Assembly (NCBI RefSeq): GCF_000970025.1
Contig: NZ_CP009528.1
Coordinates: forward strand, 744,001 to 808,000
DNA length: 64,000 bases
Direction: 5' to 3'
DNA from: Methanosarcina barkeri MS
Lineage (GTDB): Archaea > Halobacteriota > Methanosarcinia > Methanosarcinales > Methanosarcinaceae
The notes below the pieces were generated by a model. It worked only from the letters and a program-made list of their open reading frames with translations, was not told where the DNA came from and ran no database searches. The translations under genes and the position numbers were made by a program. This document shows positions 47,071 through 56,343 of this stretch, piece after piece. Within the stretch, counting starts at the first letter, position 1. Each line of letters starts with the position of its first letter.

Positions 47071-47259
47071 AAGATCTTCAAAACAAACGACTTTGCTCAG
47101 ATTAAAGAACGGTATCGGTCGCTTGACAAGATCAGGCAGGAACATATGATTGGCAACCTTATGGCCGACCTAAGCCATGTCACCATTCAAGGTGCAATCG
47201 AAAACTTGCAGCAGGCTGATGAGACTTTGGCAGCATCTGTAGCAAAAGGAGTTCGAGGA
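47071..47259 (+). pseudogene. Remnant of a monofunctional haem catalase (C-terminal tail)
   Basis: Starting 28 bp after katG, about 63 residues (KTNDFAQIKERYRSLDKIRQ ... ENLQQADETLAASVAKGVRG) match the C-terminal catalase-related segment that ends monofunctional catalases. The haem-binding body is missing. The frame runs on to 47520 only by chance, crossing an opposite-strand CDGSH gene. M. barkeri is known to have a monofunctional catalase, so this may be the old gene displaced by katG; that is an inference. Confidence 0.7.
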
Positions 47260-47433
47260 TATATTAAAATAAAGAAGCGAGGATATTTTGAATACAGAGG
47301 CTACCCTCGAATTCTCTATTTTTTATCGCGGAATCACCCATTGATTGCTTTCACTTTGGCTTTTGGATTGCCTGATTGTTATGCGAGATTATATTTCCGC
47401 AAGTTAAAAATCTCTATAAGTCAAAGAACTCAC

Positions 47434-47663
47434 TCATTCCAGGCCCCACTTCTTCCTGAACTCGAGCTTCTGCTGGCTGGTCATCCAGTGGCTGCCGTCA
47501 CAGTAGGGCTTGTTCTCTGACTTCCCGCAGCGGCAGATGGTTACTCTGTTCCGGGATTCGTACATGCTGCCATCTGCAGATTCAATGGGAACACCGCCTA
47601 GAATATCCGATACGGTCCATCTTTGATTATCTTAATCCTCATTTCTTTCTCATTGACTGCCAT
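47434..47663 (-). pseudogene. CDGSH iron-sulfur domain protein, frameshifted
   Basis: On the minus strand an ATG after GAGGGAT gives MAVNEKEMRIKIIKDGPYRI and then hits TAG at 47598-47600. One base out of frame the protein continues GGVPIESADGSMYESRNRVT and ICRCGKSENKPYCDGSH, the full 2Fe-2S binding motif (C-x-C-x2-S-x3-P-x-C-D-G-S-H), ending WGLE and stop. A single missing base restores a 76-residue protein. Either it is a recent pseudogene or there is a sequence error. Confidence 0.8.
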
Positions 47664-47937
47664 AATCATAATCCCTCATTACCTCTTATAATATGCAGTA
47701 CTGGATGTTTAGTCTGACTATTCTTTCTTCGTTTTTGCCTGTCCCGTACCAGCTACTAGAACCTGGAAGATCGCTATCCAGGATACAATATCCGAGGGAA
47801 TAGAATATATTTTTAGTTCTTTATCTCATCTATTCAACAACAGATTGTTTATTCCAGCAAGACCAGGTCCAGTTAAATAAAATCCTTTCATGTTTTTTCA
47901 AGCTCAATGTGAATAAATTAAATTAATCTGAAACTTC

Positions 47938-47998
47938 CCTCCACGCCCGCATGCTGCGGAGCAGTAGATATCGGGTAGTCACTGGTAAAAAAGAAGCA
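47938..47998 (+). repeat. Third, diverged copy of the foldback repeat
   Basis: ACTTCCCTCCACGCCCGCAT and the following bases match the 33166 repeat outside the hairpin. The inner arms differ but still pair: TGCT with AGCA in place of TGTTCAC with GTGAGCA, and CCCG with CGGG outside. It sits about 40 bp upstream of the deacetylase start. Confidence 0.7.
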
Positions 47999-48031
47999 AA
48001 GGTCAAACAAAAACTTTCACAGGTATCTATA

Positions 48032-48751
48032 ATGTCAAACGAAATAATTGTAAAAGGTAATCCTAACATCCGTAATATTGCTCTGACCTTTGATGATGGC
48101 CCAGGCAGAATAACCCCATATATTCTTGACGTGCTTCGAAAGTATGGAGCCAAAGCTACATTTTTTTTCCTTGGTTACTGTATTGACAAAAGTATTGTTG
48201 CTCAGGATTATACGGGCAGATATGTAACAGGTAGCGAAATTGTCAAACGTGCAAATGATGACGGCCATCTCATATCCGTTCATTCTTATGATCATCTAGC
48301 TCTTCCCAGACTTACTGATGAAGAAATTCTTAATAATGAATTGTCCAGAACCAAAAATATAATTACTAATTTGATAGGAAAAACTCCTGTATACTTTCGT
48401 CCTCCCTATGGCAGTATTGACGATAGAGTAAATAACATTGCAAAAGCACTTGACCTCAAAATCGTTTTATGGAGCTGTCGCTCAGCAGATAGTTCAACTG
48501 AACCTGCTGTTATTCTTGACGGACCTCTTATTTACACGTATGGACCAGTAGATCTTTACAACAACATAATGAGAACTACTGAAAACGGATCAATTATTTT
48601 ATGTCATGATGGGCACAGTGGAACTCGTGAAGCAAACTTTGGGATTGTATCGGCTTTAGACAGAGCGATCCCTGAATTACAGCAAAAAAGATTCAATTTT
48701 GTAACGGTAGAAGACTTATTGGTAACTGGAAATTACGTAATTCAAACTTGA
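48032..48751 (+). CDS. Polysaccharide deacetylase (NodB-type)
   Basis: A 239-aa carbohydrate esterase family 4 enzyme. Family motifs are LTFDDGPG (catalytic base and metal Asp), SVHSYDHLALP (metal His residues), FRPPYGSIDD and, near the end, ILCHDGHSG. It should remove acetyl groups from N-acetylated sugars. No signal peptide is visible, so a cytosolic place is likely. I chose the ATG at 48032, after AGGT, because the longer frame translates a dispersed repeat. The neighbours are unrelated. Confidence 0.88.
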   Translation: MSNEIIVKGNPNIRNIALTFDDGPGRITPYILDVLRKYGAKATFFFLGYCIDKSIVAQDYTGRYVTGSEIVKRANDDGHLISVHSYDHLALPRLTDEEILNNELSRTKNIITNLIGKTPVYFRPPYGSIDDRVNNIAKALDLKIVLWSCRSADSSTEPAVILDGPLIYTYGPVDLYNNIMRTTENGSIILCHDGHSGTREANFGIVSALDRAIPELQQKRFNFVTVEDLLVTGNYVIQT

Positions 48752-48923
48752 CTCTTGTAGAAGGCATCAATGTCTAAAAAAGGATTTACATCTTCAGACT
48801 TTCAGTAAATTACCATGTATGCATACCCATTTCTTTCTTCATAACCAGAAAGGATTTTCTGTATTTTGTTCTACAATGTATTTTGTTCTACAATATTACT
48901 GATCTTTGTGCTTGCTTAACTTT

Positions 48924-49148
48924 TCAGTCCACAGGAAACAGTGATGAGCCTTCTACATCATTCGGGTCCCCATGATATTCCCGATAAACCACATACTTGC
49001 CATTTGCCTTTTTTATGCACCTGGCTCCAAGCCCATTCTTCTTCCACATAGCTTTGCGCTTTTCTGCATCTGATTTACAAACACTTGAATAGCTGAATTC
49101 GTCAAGCATGAAGGTTTTGCCATTAAATTTTCTAAAGGTCTTTTGCAT
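48924..49148 (-). CDS. Small unknown protein
   Basis: A 74-aa basic protein (MQKTFRKFNGKTFMLDEFSY ... RCIKKANGKYVVYREYHGD). It looks like a compact domain with a charged helix (SDAEKRKAMWKKNG) followed by a beta strand. I cannot name a family. The composition and balanced length argue for a real gene. Confidence 0.5.
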   Translation of the reverse strand: MQKTFRKFNGKTFMLDEFSYSSVCKSDAEKRKAMWKKNGLGARCIKKANGKYVVYREYHGDPNDVEGSSLFPVD

Positions 49149-49199
49149 TGTAATCAGTCCTGAAAAATTATCCCAAACTTGCAGACTACACAGAACCGT

Positions 49200-49442
49200 T
49201 TAAGAGATATGTTTATACATTGTCAGAATTGGCTCCCAAAGCAATAAATACTGCATTGCAGCTTCTTTCTTACGTCCTAATTCTTCGAGGAGAACTCTAT
49301 AATTCCAATGTATATCTGTATCTTCGGGGTCAGTTTCTAGAGCAAGTTTATACTGTACTTCAGCTTCCTCCATGCGATTCATTTTGCTCAGCAGAAGTCC
49401 GTAATTATAATGTGTTACTGGATTTTTTTGGTACTCTATTTT
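49200..49442 (-). pseudogene. TPR protein remnant
   Basis: About 80 codons without a proper start contain two to three tetratricopeptide repeats (YNYGLLLSKMNRMEEAEVQY, then NYRVLLEELGRKKEAAMQYL). The frame is closed upstream near 49450, so only a fragment of a larger TPR protein is left. Confidence 0.7.
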
Positions 49443-49821
49443 ATAGACATATTATACTTTTACAAAACACAGTTTTTGACTTTCAGAATGGGATTTGATA
49501 GTTTAAATACCCGGTAACATCCGGCAAGCTACCAATATTTATATAAAAATCTCATAATAATTGTCTTATAAGTCATTTTTCCCAGAGCTCGTATTTAGTG
49601 ATTCAAGGTTAAATTGCAAGCGTAGCAAAATGGTTGGGTGCTAAACGCTGAGACAATAACCAGAACCAGTTCAATGATTGCGGGAGCATTGAAAATATCA
49701 ATGAGATTCTAAGAATCCAGCTAAAAAGATAGCTACTACTAAAAAGATAGCTGCTGATTTTGCAGGCTTAAAGGAGACGATCATCATAGCAGGAGACACA
49801 GACTTATTTTCACAGTATCAG
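49443..49821. other. Spacer upstream of the Old Yellow Enzyme homologue
   Basis: About 380 bp with no clear gene. The last 100 bp are open in the frame of the next gene and encode TDLFSQYQ, the expected N-terminus of that enzyme, but without any ATG, GTG or TTG in frame. Confidence 0.5.
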
Positions 49822-50877
49822 ATGGGCGATCTCACGCTGCCAAACCGCATAGTGATGGCGCCAATGACCCGAAACCGCGCAGGTGATGCCGACGTTCCTG
49901 TCTCACTGACGGTCACTTATTATGTACAGCGAGCCTCAGCCAGCATGATTATCACCGAGGGCTCGCAGGTTAGTCCGCAGGGGGTAGGCTATGTGCATAC
50001 ACCGGGCATATACTCTGCGGCACAGGTCGCCGGCTGGAAGAAGGTAACGGATGCTGTCCACCAGGCTGGCGGCAGGATTTTCATCCAGCTTTGGCACGTA
50101 GGAAGGATTTCCCATCCTGAATTACTGGGTGGCGCTTTACCAGTCGCACCATCCGCGCTACCAGTCGAAGGTTTTACCCATACACCCGGTGGAAAAAAGC
50201 CAATTCCTGTTCCCAGGGTCCTGAATACCGACGAGGTTCCGGACATCGTCAAGCAGTTCCGGCAGGCAGCAGAGAACGCAAAAACCGCAGGTTTCGATGG
50301 TGTAGAAATCCATGGAGCCAATGGCTATCTGCTGGATCAATTTCTGCGGAGTGGGTCCAACAAGCGAACCGATAAATACGGAGGCAGTCTTGAGAACCGA
50401 GCCCGTCTGCCGCTTGAGGTCACGAAAGCCGTCATCGAGGTATGGGGCGGCGACCGTGTCGGTTACCGAATCTCTCCGCATAATACTGAGCATTCTATGT
50501 CAGATGCCAACCCCAGGGAGACCTTTTCTTATTTCACCAGAGAGCTAAACACAACGGGTCTGAGCTACCTTCATTTAATCGAACCAATCGGAGGTCGGTC
50601 TGGGTTCGTGCCACCCAAGGCACGGTTTGGGCCGATCCTGCGCAAAATATTCGAAAGGACGTTTATACTGAACGGTGGCTATGGCCTCCACAGCGGGAAT
50701 GAAGCCATTGCCAGGGGCGAGGCCGACCTGATCGCCTTCGGAGTGCCATTCCTGGCCAATCCTGACCTGCCAGAGCGCTTCAGGCAGAATGCCCCGCTGA
50801 ACGAGCCGGACGTGGCCACCTTCTATGTGGGCAGTGCGAAAGGCTACACGGACTATCCGACTCTGGCCCATAGATGA
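49822..50877 (+). CDS. Old Yellow Enzyme family flavin oxidoreductase (NemA-like), start uncertain
   Basis: A 351-aa NAD(P)H:flavin oxidoreductase that reduces activated alkenes. FMN and substrate residues are recognisable: NRIVMAPMTRNRAG, QLWHVGRISHP, EIHGANGYLLDQFLRSGSNK, DKYGGSLENRARL and GGYG near the end. One usual motif residue in the Tyr-194 region is present as ANGYLLDQF. Homologues start about eight residues earlier (DLFSPYQ); here TDLFSQYQ is encoded upstream but has no start codon, so either translation begins at this internal ATG or the gene has lost its start. The gene is GC-richer than its surroundings and looks bacterial. Confidence 0.85.
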   Translation: MGDLTLPNRIVMAPMTRNRAGDADVPVSLTVTYYVQRASASMIITEGSQVSPQGVGYVHTPGIYSAAQVAGWKKVTDAVHQAGGRIFIQLWHVGRISHPELLGGALPVAPSALPVEGFTHTPGGKKPIPVPRVLNTDEVPDIVKQFRQAAENAKTAGFDGVEIHGANGYLLDQFLRSGSNKRTDKYGGSLENRARLPLEVTKAVIEVWGGDRVGYRISPHNTEHSMSDANPRETFSYFTRELNTTGLSYLHLIEPIGGRSGFVPPKARFGPILRKIFERTFILNGGYGLHSGNEAIARGEADLIAFGVPFLANPDLPERFRQNAPLNEPDVATFYVGSAKGYTDYPTLAHR

Positions 50878-51099
50878 TGTGATTCAGAATCTTTGCACAT
50901 ATTTTTTAAATATACAATTAATTATACAGAAAAATGAGTATATTATGGTGAGCATATAAATGGGGTGTGAAATGAAAGGCAACAGGGATCATAAGAAAAA
51001 CTACCAATCGAGGTGCACTCATTATAGCCGGAGGACACAGTGCACCCGCTCACGTCACGAAGCGGATAATGTAGTTAGAGAGTATAGGGAGGATAAGCG
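50878..51099. other. Gap between the oxidoreductase and acetolactate synthase genes
   Basis: Contains a TATA-like stretch near 50910 and a short coding-looking frame (RGALIIAGGHSAPAHVTKRI, ending at 51078) whose phrase ATTATAGCCGGAGGACACAG resembles ATCATAGCAGGAGACACAG just upstream of the oxidoreductase. The two genes may have landed behind copies of the same short sequence. Confidence 0.35.
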
Positions 51100-52851
51100 A
51101 TGGAAATTCTTAGACATCAGCATGAAGCTAAGTCCGTTCATAGGGACACCAACTTGGAGAACAAAAGTCAGATCATAAAGGAGAAGATCGTGGCAGAAGA
51201 TATAACCCTCACCGCAGCTCAGCTAATTGTCCAGTGCCTCGAGAACGAGGGCGTAGAGTATATTTTTGGGCTACCAGGCGAGGAGAACATCAGGCTTATC
51301 GATGCCATGAAGGACTCGACTATTCGCTTCATCGTGGTGCGTCATGAACAGGGCGCGTCTTTCATGGCCGATATCTATGGCCGCGTCACGGGCAAAGCGG
51401 GAGTTTGTATATCCACGTTGGGACCGGGTGCGATTAATCTGCTTTTAGGAACCGCCGATGCCTTCACAGACAGCACTCCCTTAGTGGCAATCAGCGCCCA
51501 AGTCGGTCTCAACCGCATCCATAAGGAGACACATCAGGTTATAGATCTGCTGAACATGTTCAAACCGGTTACTAAATGGGCCGGAATGATTGTCAGTTCC
51601 GCTGCCATACCCGAGATGGTGCGGGAAGCGTTCGAAAAAGCCAAAACTGAAAGGCCGGGTGCCGTTTATCTTTGCGTTCCTGAGGATGTAGAGGCGATTT
51701 CGGGCCTCACCGGCTTGCGTCCGCTTTCTCAGTCCTACGAAGCAGACAGTATGCCAGGTTCCTCACAGATTGCGCACGCTGCGCACGTCCTGCAAGCAGC
51801 GACCAAACCGATCATTCTTGCAGGTCACGGAGCAGTGCGAGACCATGCTGGAGATGCGCTTGTCCGATTTTCCGAACGCCTTCGGATCCCAGTCGCAACT
51901 ACGTTTATGGGCAAGGGTATTTTTCCTGATGATCATCCTAACTCCCTGGGTACCATGGGGTTCATGAAACACGACTATGTAAACTTTGGATTCGACGAAG
52001 CGGACGTGATAGTTTGTGTCGGCTACGACCTTCAGGAGTTTGATCCCGTCCGCATGAATCCCAATGCTGACAAGAAAATTCTGCACCTGCATCGATATCC
52101 GGCTGAGATCGACACTCACTATCCTGTCACCGTCAGCGTTGAGGGGAACATCTCAGCTGCGCTTGATGAGCTGGCCGCAATAGTAACTCCAAAAGAGGGT
52201 TTGGATGCCGCGGACCGGAAAATCCGAAATTTGCTCAAGGAAGAGCTCGAGTATGGAGCACATACTGATGCATATCCCGTCAAACCGCAGCGACTTGTAT
52301 CCGATATCCGTGCGGTCATGGGGGAGTCGGACATAGCGCTGGTTGATACAGGCTCCCTGAAAATGTGGATGGCCCGCCTCTACCCGACGAATCAGCCGAA
52401 TACTTGCGTGATCTCGAATGGTTTATCAACAATGGCATTTGCTGTGCCCGGTGCAATCGGCGCGAAGCTAGCTTATCCTGACCGGAAGGTGCTAGCCGTA
52501 ACAGGTGATGGCAGTTTTCTGATGAATTCCCAAGAGTTGGAGACTGCGATACGTGAGCATATTCCATTCGTTGTACTTATCTGGGTTGACGGTGCCTATG
52601 GCCTGATCAAATGGAAAATGGACTTGGAACTGGGGCACCACTCCTTTGTCGATTTCGGTAACCCGGACTTTGTCAACTACGCTGAGAGCTTTGGGGCTAG
52701 GGGCTATTTCATTGAGGCTGCGGCTGACCTCTTACCAACGCTCAAGAAAGCCCTTTCCGAAGATGTGGTCTCAGTGGTCGTCTGTCCGGTCGACTATTCA
52801 GAGAATATAAAGCTCACCAACAAGCTGGGTCAGCTGATGCAGCCTATTTAA
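51100..52851 (+). CDS. Acetolactate synthase, catabolic (AlsS-like)
   Basis: A 583-aa thiamine-diphosphate enzyme that joins two pyruvates to acetolactate. The catalytic Glu is in VVRHEQGASFMADIYGR. The cofactor motif is GDGSFLMNSQELE ... IWVDGAYGLIKWK. It ends IKLTNKLGQLM as in single-subunit AlsS-type enzymes, and no regulatory-subunit gene follows. Two starts are credible: this ATG, after GGGAGGATAAGCG, or a GTG at 51190 after AAGGAGAAGATC, which fits homologue length better. The gene is GC-richer than its flanks and was probably acquired together with the neighbouring oxidoreductase. A catabolic role (acetoin) is suggested by similarity only. Confidence 0.88.
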   Translation: MEILRHQHEAKSVHRDTNLENKSQIIKEKIVAEDITLTAAQLIVQCLENEGVEYIFGLPGEENIRLIDAMKDSTIRFIVVRHEQGASFMADIYGRVTGKAGVCISTLGPGAINLLLGTADAFTDSTPLVAISAQVGLNRIHKETHQVIDLLNMFKPVTKWAGMIVSSAAIPEMVREAFEKAKTERPGAVYLCVPEDVEAISGLTGLRPLSQSYEADSMPGSSQIAHAAHVLQAATKPIILAGHGAVRDHAGDALVRFSERLRIPVATTFMGKGIFPDDHPNSLGTMGFMKHDYVNFGFDEADVIVCVGYDLQEFDPVRMNPNADKKILHLHRYPAEIDTHYPVTVSVEGNISAALDELAAIVTPKEGLDAADRKIRNLLKEELEYGAHTDAYPVKPQRLVSDIRAVMGESDIALVDTGSLKMWMARLYPTNQPNTCVISNGLSTMAFAVPGAIGAKLAYPDRKVLAVTGDGSFLMNSQELETAIREHIPFVVLIWVDGAYGLIKWKMDLELGHHSFVDFGNPDFVNYAESFGARGYFIEAAADLLPTLKKALSEDVVSVVVCPVDYSENIKLTNKLGQLMQPI

Positions 52852-53285
52852 TTTCGATCACAAAACGTGTGTAGTGTTCGTAGCATCTCGTTTCCGAACA
52901 TCCTCCGAAGTCTCCATGAAGTTTTGAAGGAGAAAACACAGCCATGCTTTCAGAGGTACCAAGTAATTTGCAGGGTCTAACTTTGGAATGGCTTTCGCGA
53001 TTATTGAACATTTATCCCAGTCCCAACAGACTACACCGAGCCACCGATAGGAGAGTTTATTTAGACGAGACTTTTATGCTCTGTTTTCTCCACGCTTTTA
53101 ACAGGAAATGGTATCAGCTCATCGATGTCTAACTTAAACCCAGGGCAGCAATGAAGATTACATATCTAAATTAAAAATGGAGCTTCACCAAGGAAAATTA
53201 AAACAGAAAATGTATAAGATTTCTTGTGATTTAGTCTATCTGGAAAGTAAACAATTGCGTTTTGTAAAAGTTTCAATAAACTTTA
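52852..53285. other. Spacer with a small frame of uncertain status
   Basis: A 62-codon frame at 52944-53132 follows GAAGGAGAAAACACAGCC and begins MLSEVPSNLQGLTLEWLSRL, which faintly recalls the N-terminus of phosphotransferase-type proteins. It may be the stub of a third gene that came with the acetolactate synthase. The rest is featureless until the cdh terminator. Confidence 0.35.
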
Positions 53286-53329
53286 TTCCGTGTCAAAAAA
53301 AGAAATTTCCGTGTCTTTATGACACGGAA
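53286..53329 (-). terminator. Terminator of the cdh operon
   Basis: On the minus strand, 27 bp after cdhE, TTCCGTGTC and GACACGGAA form a perfect 9-bp stem with a 5-nt loop (53307-53329), followed by ATTTCTTTTTTTG. The stem-plus-U-run is the textbook form of an intrinsic terminator. An additional half arm (TTCCGTGTC on the plus strand, 53286-53294) could give an alternative pairing. Confidence 0.9.
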
Positions 53330-53355
53330 TATTAATATTCAAATTTATTTTCTAC

Positions 53356-54765
53356 TTATTTCTTTGGAGGCCAGTTCTTTTCCATAAATCCAGGCAGTCT
53401 TCCTGAATCCATTGGTCCCACAAGAATATTTGCACCGAGTTTGTCCTCAAGGTCGCCCTGTAGACGTGCAGCCAGACCCGGAATGATTACAGTATTGTGT
53501 GTAACATCCTTTTTGAGGTCAAATCCTGATTTATCAAATGCATCCTTTACTTTGTCCGCATTCAGCTGGCCACCGGCAACAGATGCTTCGACACCAATCC
53601 CATCGGTGTTAACCGCAAGCAGATAGCAGTCGATGTCGTTTGAGGAAAGGTCGCTCTCTACTGTGTAGTAAGTCAGAGCGAAGTTTGTGGTAAAGAGTAC
53701 AGGTGAATCCGCTGTTGGGCTTCCTACCTTGTACATCTTTGAGTCCACAGCTACAGGAGTTCTCGGGTCAGTGTAGATTGTCTCGGCCAGGTGTACCTCA
53801 GGCAGTGTGGCATATGGCTCCATACTGTGGAGAATCATAATATCGCCATACCTGATTGTAAACACTGCAGCCATTGCAGTTTCCCAGTACGAGGCGCTGA
53901 CAGGGTCCGAAATTCCAGCCATCCAGGCAGTAAACGGCAGAGCCATGATCGGGTATGCAATCTCTGTATCTCCCGTAATGCCTGCTCTCCTGATCTTCAG
54001 GAAGTTGGTAAAGGACTCCTTCATGCTTTTACCGGTTGGATATGTTCCTGGGTCAAGAACAATGTTCTTAATACCTGCCTCTGCAAATGTTTTTGCCAGA
54101 GTCTTGAGGGCATCAAGGTCATTAATTGCTGAAACCACCACAGGGACATTGTATTCAAGTGCTAGTTCTCCTACTTCCTTCCAGTTGTCCTTGTTTGCAG
54201 CGTATATCAGTGGGTTTTTATCCTTTGCCGCTTCAAGTCCTGCTTTCAGAACCGCAGGGTTAAATGAACAGAATATCATTGGCAATCCAACTTCTGCCAC
54301 TTTCTTAACCGCTGCTGCGAACTTTTCTGGATCGTTTGATACTGACCTTATTGCGACACCGTCAAGGAGCAGGTGGTGCCCTACATAGAACTTCTTGAAG
54401 TTAGCAATATTATTAACTCTTTCAACAAGTGCGGCTTCTTCCATTGTGTCCGTCACATCGAAGAACATCTTCGTCTTGTTGAAGAAAGTCAACTTGTGAC
54501 GGTAAAGTACATCGTCGCCCCCGATCTTGACTGCTCTTTCACCCACTCCGATTTCAACTTCTTGAATCTCAGGTGCAAGTAATCTGTCAAGTTCTGCAAG
54601 CTTCTTTGCAAACTTTTTCTCTTTAATCAACGGTGCGCAGTCTGTTGTTTTTCCTGACCTGTCTATGAGCTTTGAAGCAAATGCCATACATGTTGCTTCT
54701 CCACATTCTCCACAGTTGGTCTGGGGGAGGTATTTGTACGCTTCTAATGGGCTGTTTATCTTCAT
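53356..54765 (-). CDS. cdhE: ACDS complex gamma subunit (corrinoid/iron-sulfur protein, large)
   Basis: CdhE (469 aa) carries methyl groups on its corrinoid between tetrahydrosarcinapterin and the acetyl-CoA-forming site. An N-terminal [4Fe-4S] site is formed by Cys18, Cys21, Cys26 and Cys43 (NCGECGEATCMAF ... TDCAPL). A TIM-barrel follows, and a C-terminal corrinoid-binding domain (about 330-469) ends in GPMDSGRLPGFMEKNWP. It starts 3 bp after cdhD, as expected for subunits made one-to-one. It is the last gene of the operon, followed by a strong terminator. Confidence 0.97.
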   Translation of the reverse strand: MKINSPLEAYKYLPQTNCGECGEATCMAFASKLIDRSGKTTDCAPLIKEKKFAKKLAELDRLLAPEIQEVEIGVGERAVKIGGDDVLYRHKLTFFNKTKMFFDVTDTMEEAALVERVNNIANFKKFYVGHHLLLDGVAIRSVSNDPEKFAAAVKKVAEVGLPMIFCSFNPAVLKAGLEAAKDKNPLIYAANKDNWKEVGELALEYNVPVVVSAINDLDALKTLAKTFAEAGIKNIVLDPGTYPTGKSMKESFTNFLKIRRAGITGDTEIAYPIMALPFTAWMAGISDPVSASYWETAMAAVFTIRYGDIMILHSMEPYATLPEVHLAETIYTDPRTPVAVDSKMYKVGSPTADSPVLFTTNFALTYYTVESDLSSNDIDCYLLAVNTDGIGVEASVAGGQLNADKVKDAFDKSGFDLKKDVTHNTVIIPGLAARLQGDLEDKLGANILVGPMDSGRLPGFMEKNWPPKK

Positions 54766-54768
54766 TTT

Positions 54769-56094
54769 TTACACCTCCGTTCCGATCCAGTTAGCAATAT
54801 CAACCGGCTCTGCCTCAATTGAACCGAATAATGTCTGGGTAATCTGCTTCAGTACAGCAACTGATGTTGGGTGCATCATCATGAAGAGATCGTTTCCTGC
54901 AATTGCAAGTGACAGTCCTGTAATGATTTCCCATATAGGTCCTCTGTATTCTCTTGGTCCCCAGTCCGAATCTTCCTTCAGTGGTGAGCTCACCATCCAT
55001 GACTCACGGGCACCCCATGCGTTTGTAGTACCAGAAGACATTGGGAAGGTCAGTTCATCGTCACCCATAAGTGCTGCAAGTCTTATACGCTCCATGTTGG
55101 TGTATGCGTAGTCTAGACCATAACCAAGTGCTGCAGTTGTTGGGTCCATGATGATCCTGTCTCTTGGGACATTGCACTGCTTCATGAGCTTCCTGTTAAG
55201 TTCCTTCTGTGAGTTCATATCAAGCTGAGTCCATGACAGAACATCGTGGTCATACTTTAATGCAGCTTCTGCAATCTTTGCGTAGTCAAGGTTCAGGCTA
55301 GCAGATGCAATAAGGCAGCGTTCTCCTTCTGCCACTTCTGCTGCCTTTGCAAGAACCTCCGGGTCTTTCTGTGGGTTCCCTGAACCGCCGATTGCGATTG
55401 GTACATCAACAGCCTGTAGTACTTCTTCCACCGTCTTTGCTGCTTCCTTTGCCGGTGTGTCCTTAATCAATGGGTCTGTTGAGATCAGGTGGATTGTGAT
55501 CATATCTGCGTTGAACTTCTCCACGTTCTTCTTTGCCCATTCTCCAGGGCTGTCCATTACTTCATCATAGTTTACCTTGACGGCTTTTGCAAGCCCGATT
55601 CTCATGTCAAACACATCAATTGTAACCTGATTCCTGTTTGGCATTACGGCATCCGGGAAGAACGGCAGAGCTTTCTCTCCACCAAGCATGACCCTCTTTC
55701 CACGGCTTCCACCATCTGCAGATGTGTTGCCTATTGGTACTTCCTGAATCTGATTTGCCCATTCTGCAATGTTTTCAAAATCGAACTTGGCAGGAATGAG
55801 GTCCTTAAGTTTCGGTGCTGCCAGAGCAGGGGACACTGCAGGAGCAGCTGCTGGAACACCAGCTGGGGCACCAATGCCTACAGGTACTCCAAACATGCTA
55901 GCAAGTCTTGCGAAGTGCTGTGCGAGTACTGCATTCTCCTGTCCTAGAAGAGCAGCAAGCATCGGGTCAAAGCCGCCTCCGAGTCCACCGAGATCAAGCT
56001 CAATATCCCCTTCAATGGTTACACCTTCAAGGGCCAATATCTCCATGTCCTTGAACATGTTTGTCATTTCTGATAATTTAACTTTCTTTGCCAT
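54769..56094 (-). CDS. cdhD: ACDS complex delta subunit (corrinoid protein, small)
   Basis: CdhD (441 aa) pairs with CdhE to form the corrinoid methyl carrier. It is a TIM-barrel protein with the family blocks [47 protein letters not shown] and [17 protein letters not shown]. An N-terminal extension of about 100 residues includes an Ala/Pro-rich linker ([20 protein letters not shown]). The gene is separated from cooC by 239 bp with a hairpin at the cooC stop, so the D-E pair might also be expressed separately. Confidence 0.97.
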   Translation of the reverse strand: MAKKVKLSEMTNMFKDMEILALEGVTIEGDIELDLGGLGGGFDPMLAALLGQENAVLAQHFARLASMFGVPVGIGAPAGVPAAAPAVSPALAAPKLKDLIPAKFDFENIAEWANQIQEVPIGNTSADGGSRGKRVMLGGEKALPFFPDAVMPNRNQVTIDVFDMRIGLAKAVKVNYDEVMDSPGEWAKKNVEKFNADMITIHLISTDPLIKDTPAKEAAKTVEEVLQAVDVPIAIGGSGNPQKDPEVLAKAAEVAEGERCLIASASLNLDYAKIAEAALKYDHDVLSWTQLDMNSQKELNRKLMKQCNVPRDRIIMDPTTAALGYGLDYAYTNMERIRLAALMGDDELTFPMSSGTTNAWGARESWMVSSPLKEDSDWGPREYRGPIWEIITGLSLAIAGNDLFMMMHPTSVAVLKQITQTLFGSIEAEPVDIANWIGTEV

Positions 56095-56329
56095 GTAAAC
56101 CTCACCTTTTCCGTAAATTTTCCGTTTTGATGAGTTACTTAAATAAAGAAATAATACAGATTTTACTTCCAGATTCTTCTCTTATGGAAAGAAGAATTAG
56201 GGGCAGAAGTAAACTCTGCTCCATATTTCACATGATTTTGAATGTCATTTCAAGCCCTTAAAACGGGCAAAGAATCTATATCTTATTTCCTGAACGGTTT
56301 TTGCAATATCACAGGTTTAATAAGAAAAC

Positions 56330-56343
56330 GGGATTATAATCCC
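56330..56343 (-). promoter_or_regulatory. Palindrome at the cooC stop codon
   Basis: The perfect palindrome GGGATTATAATCCC contains the TAA of cooC and is followed on the minus strand by GTTTTCTTATT. It could form a small hairpin in the mRNA, or two RNAs could pair, between cooC and cdhD. A weak attenuator or 3'-end stabiliser is an inference. Confidence 0.5.
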
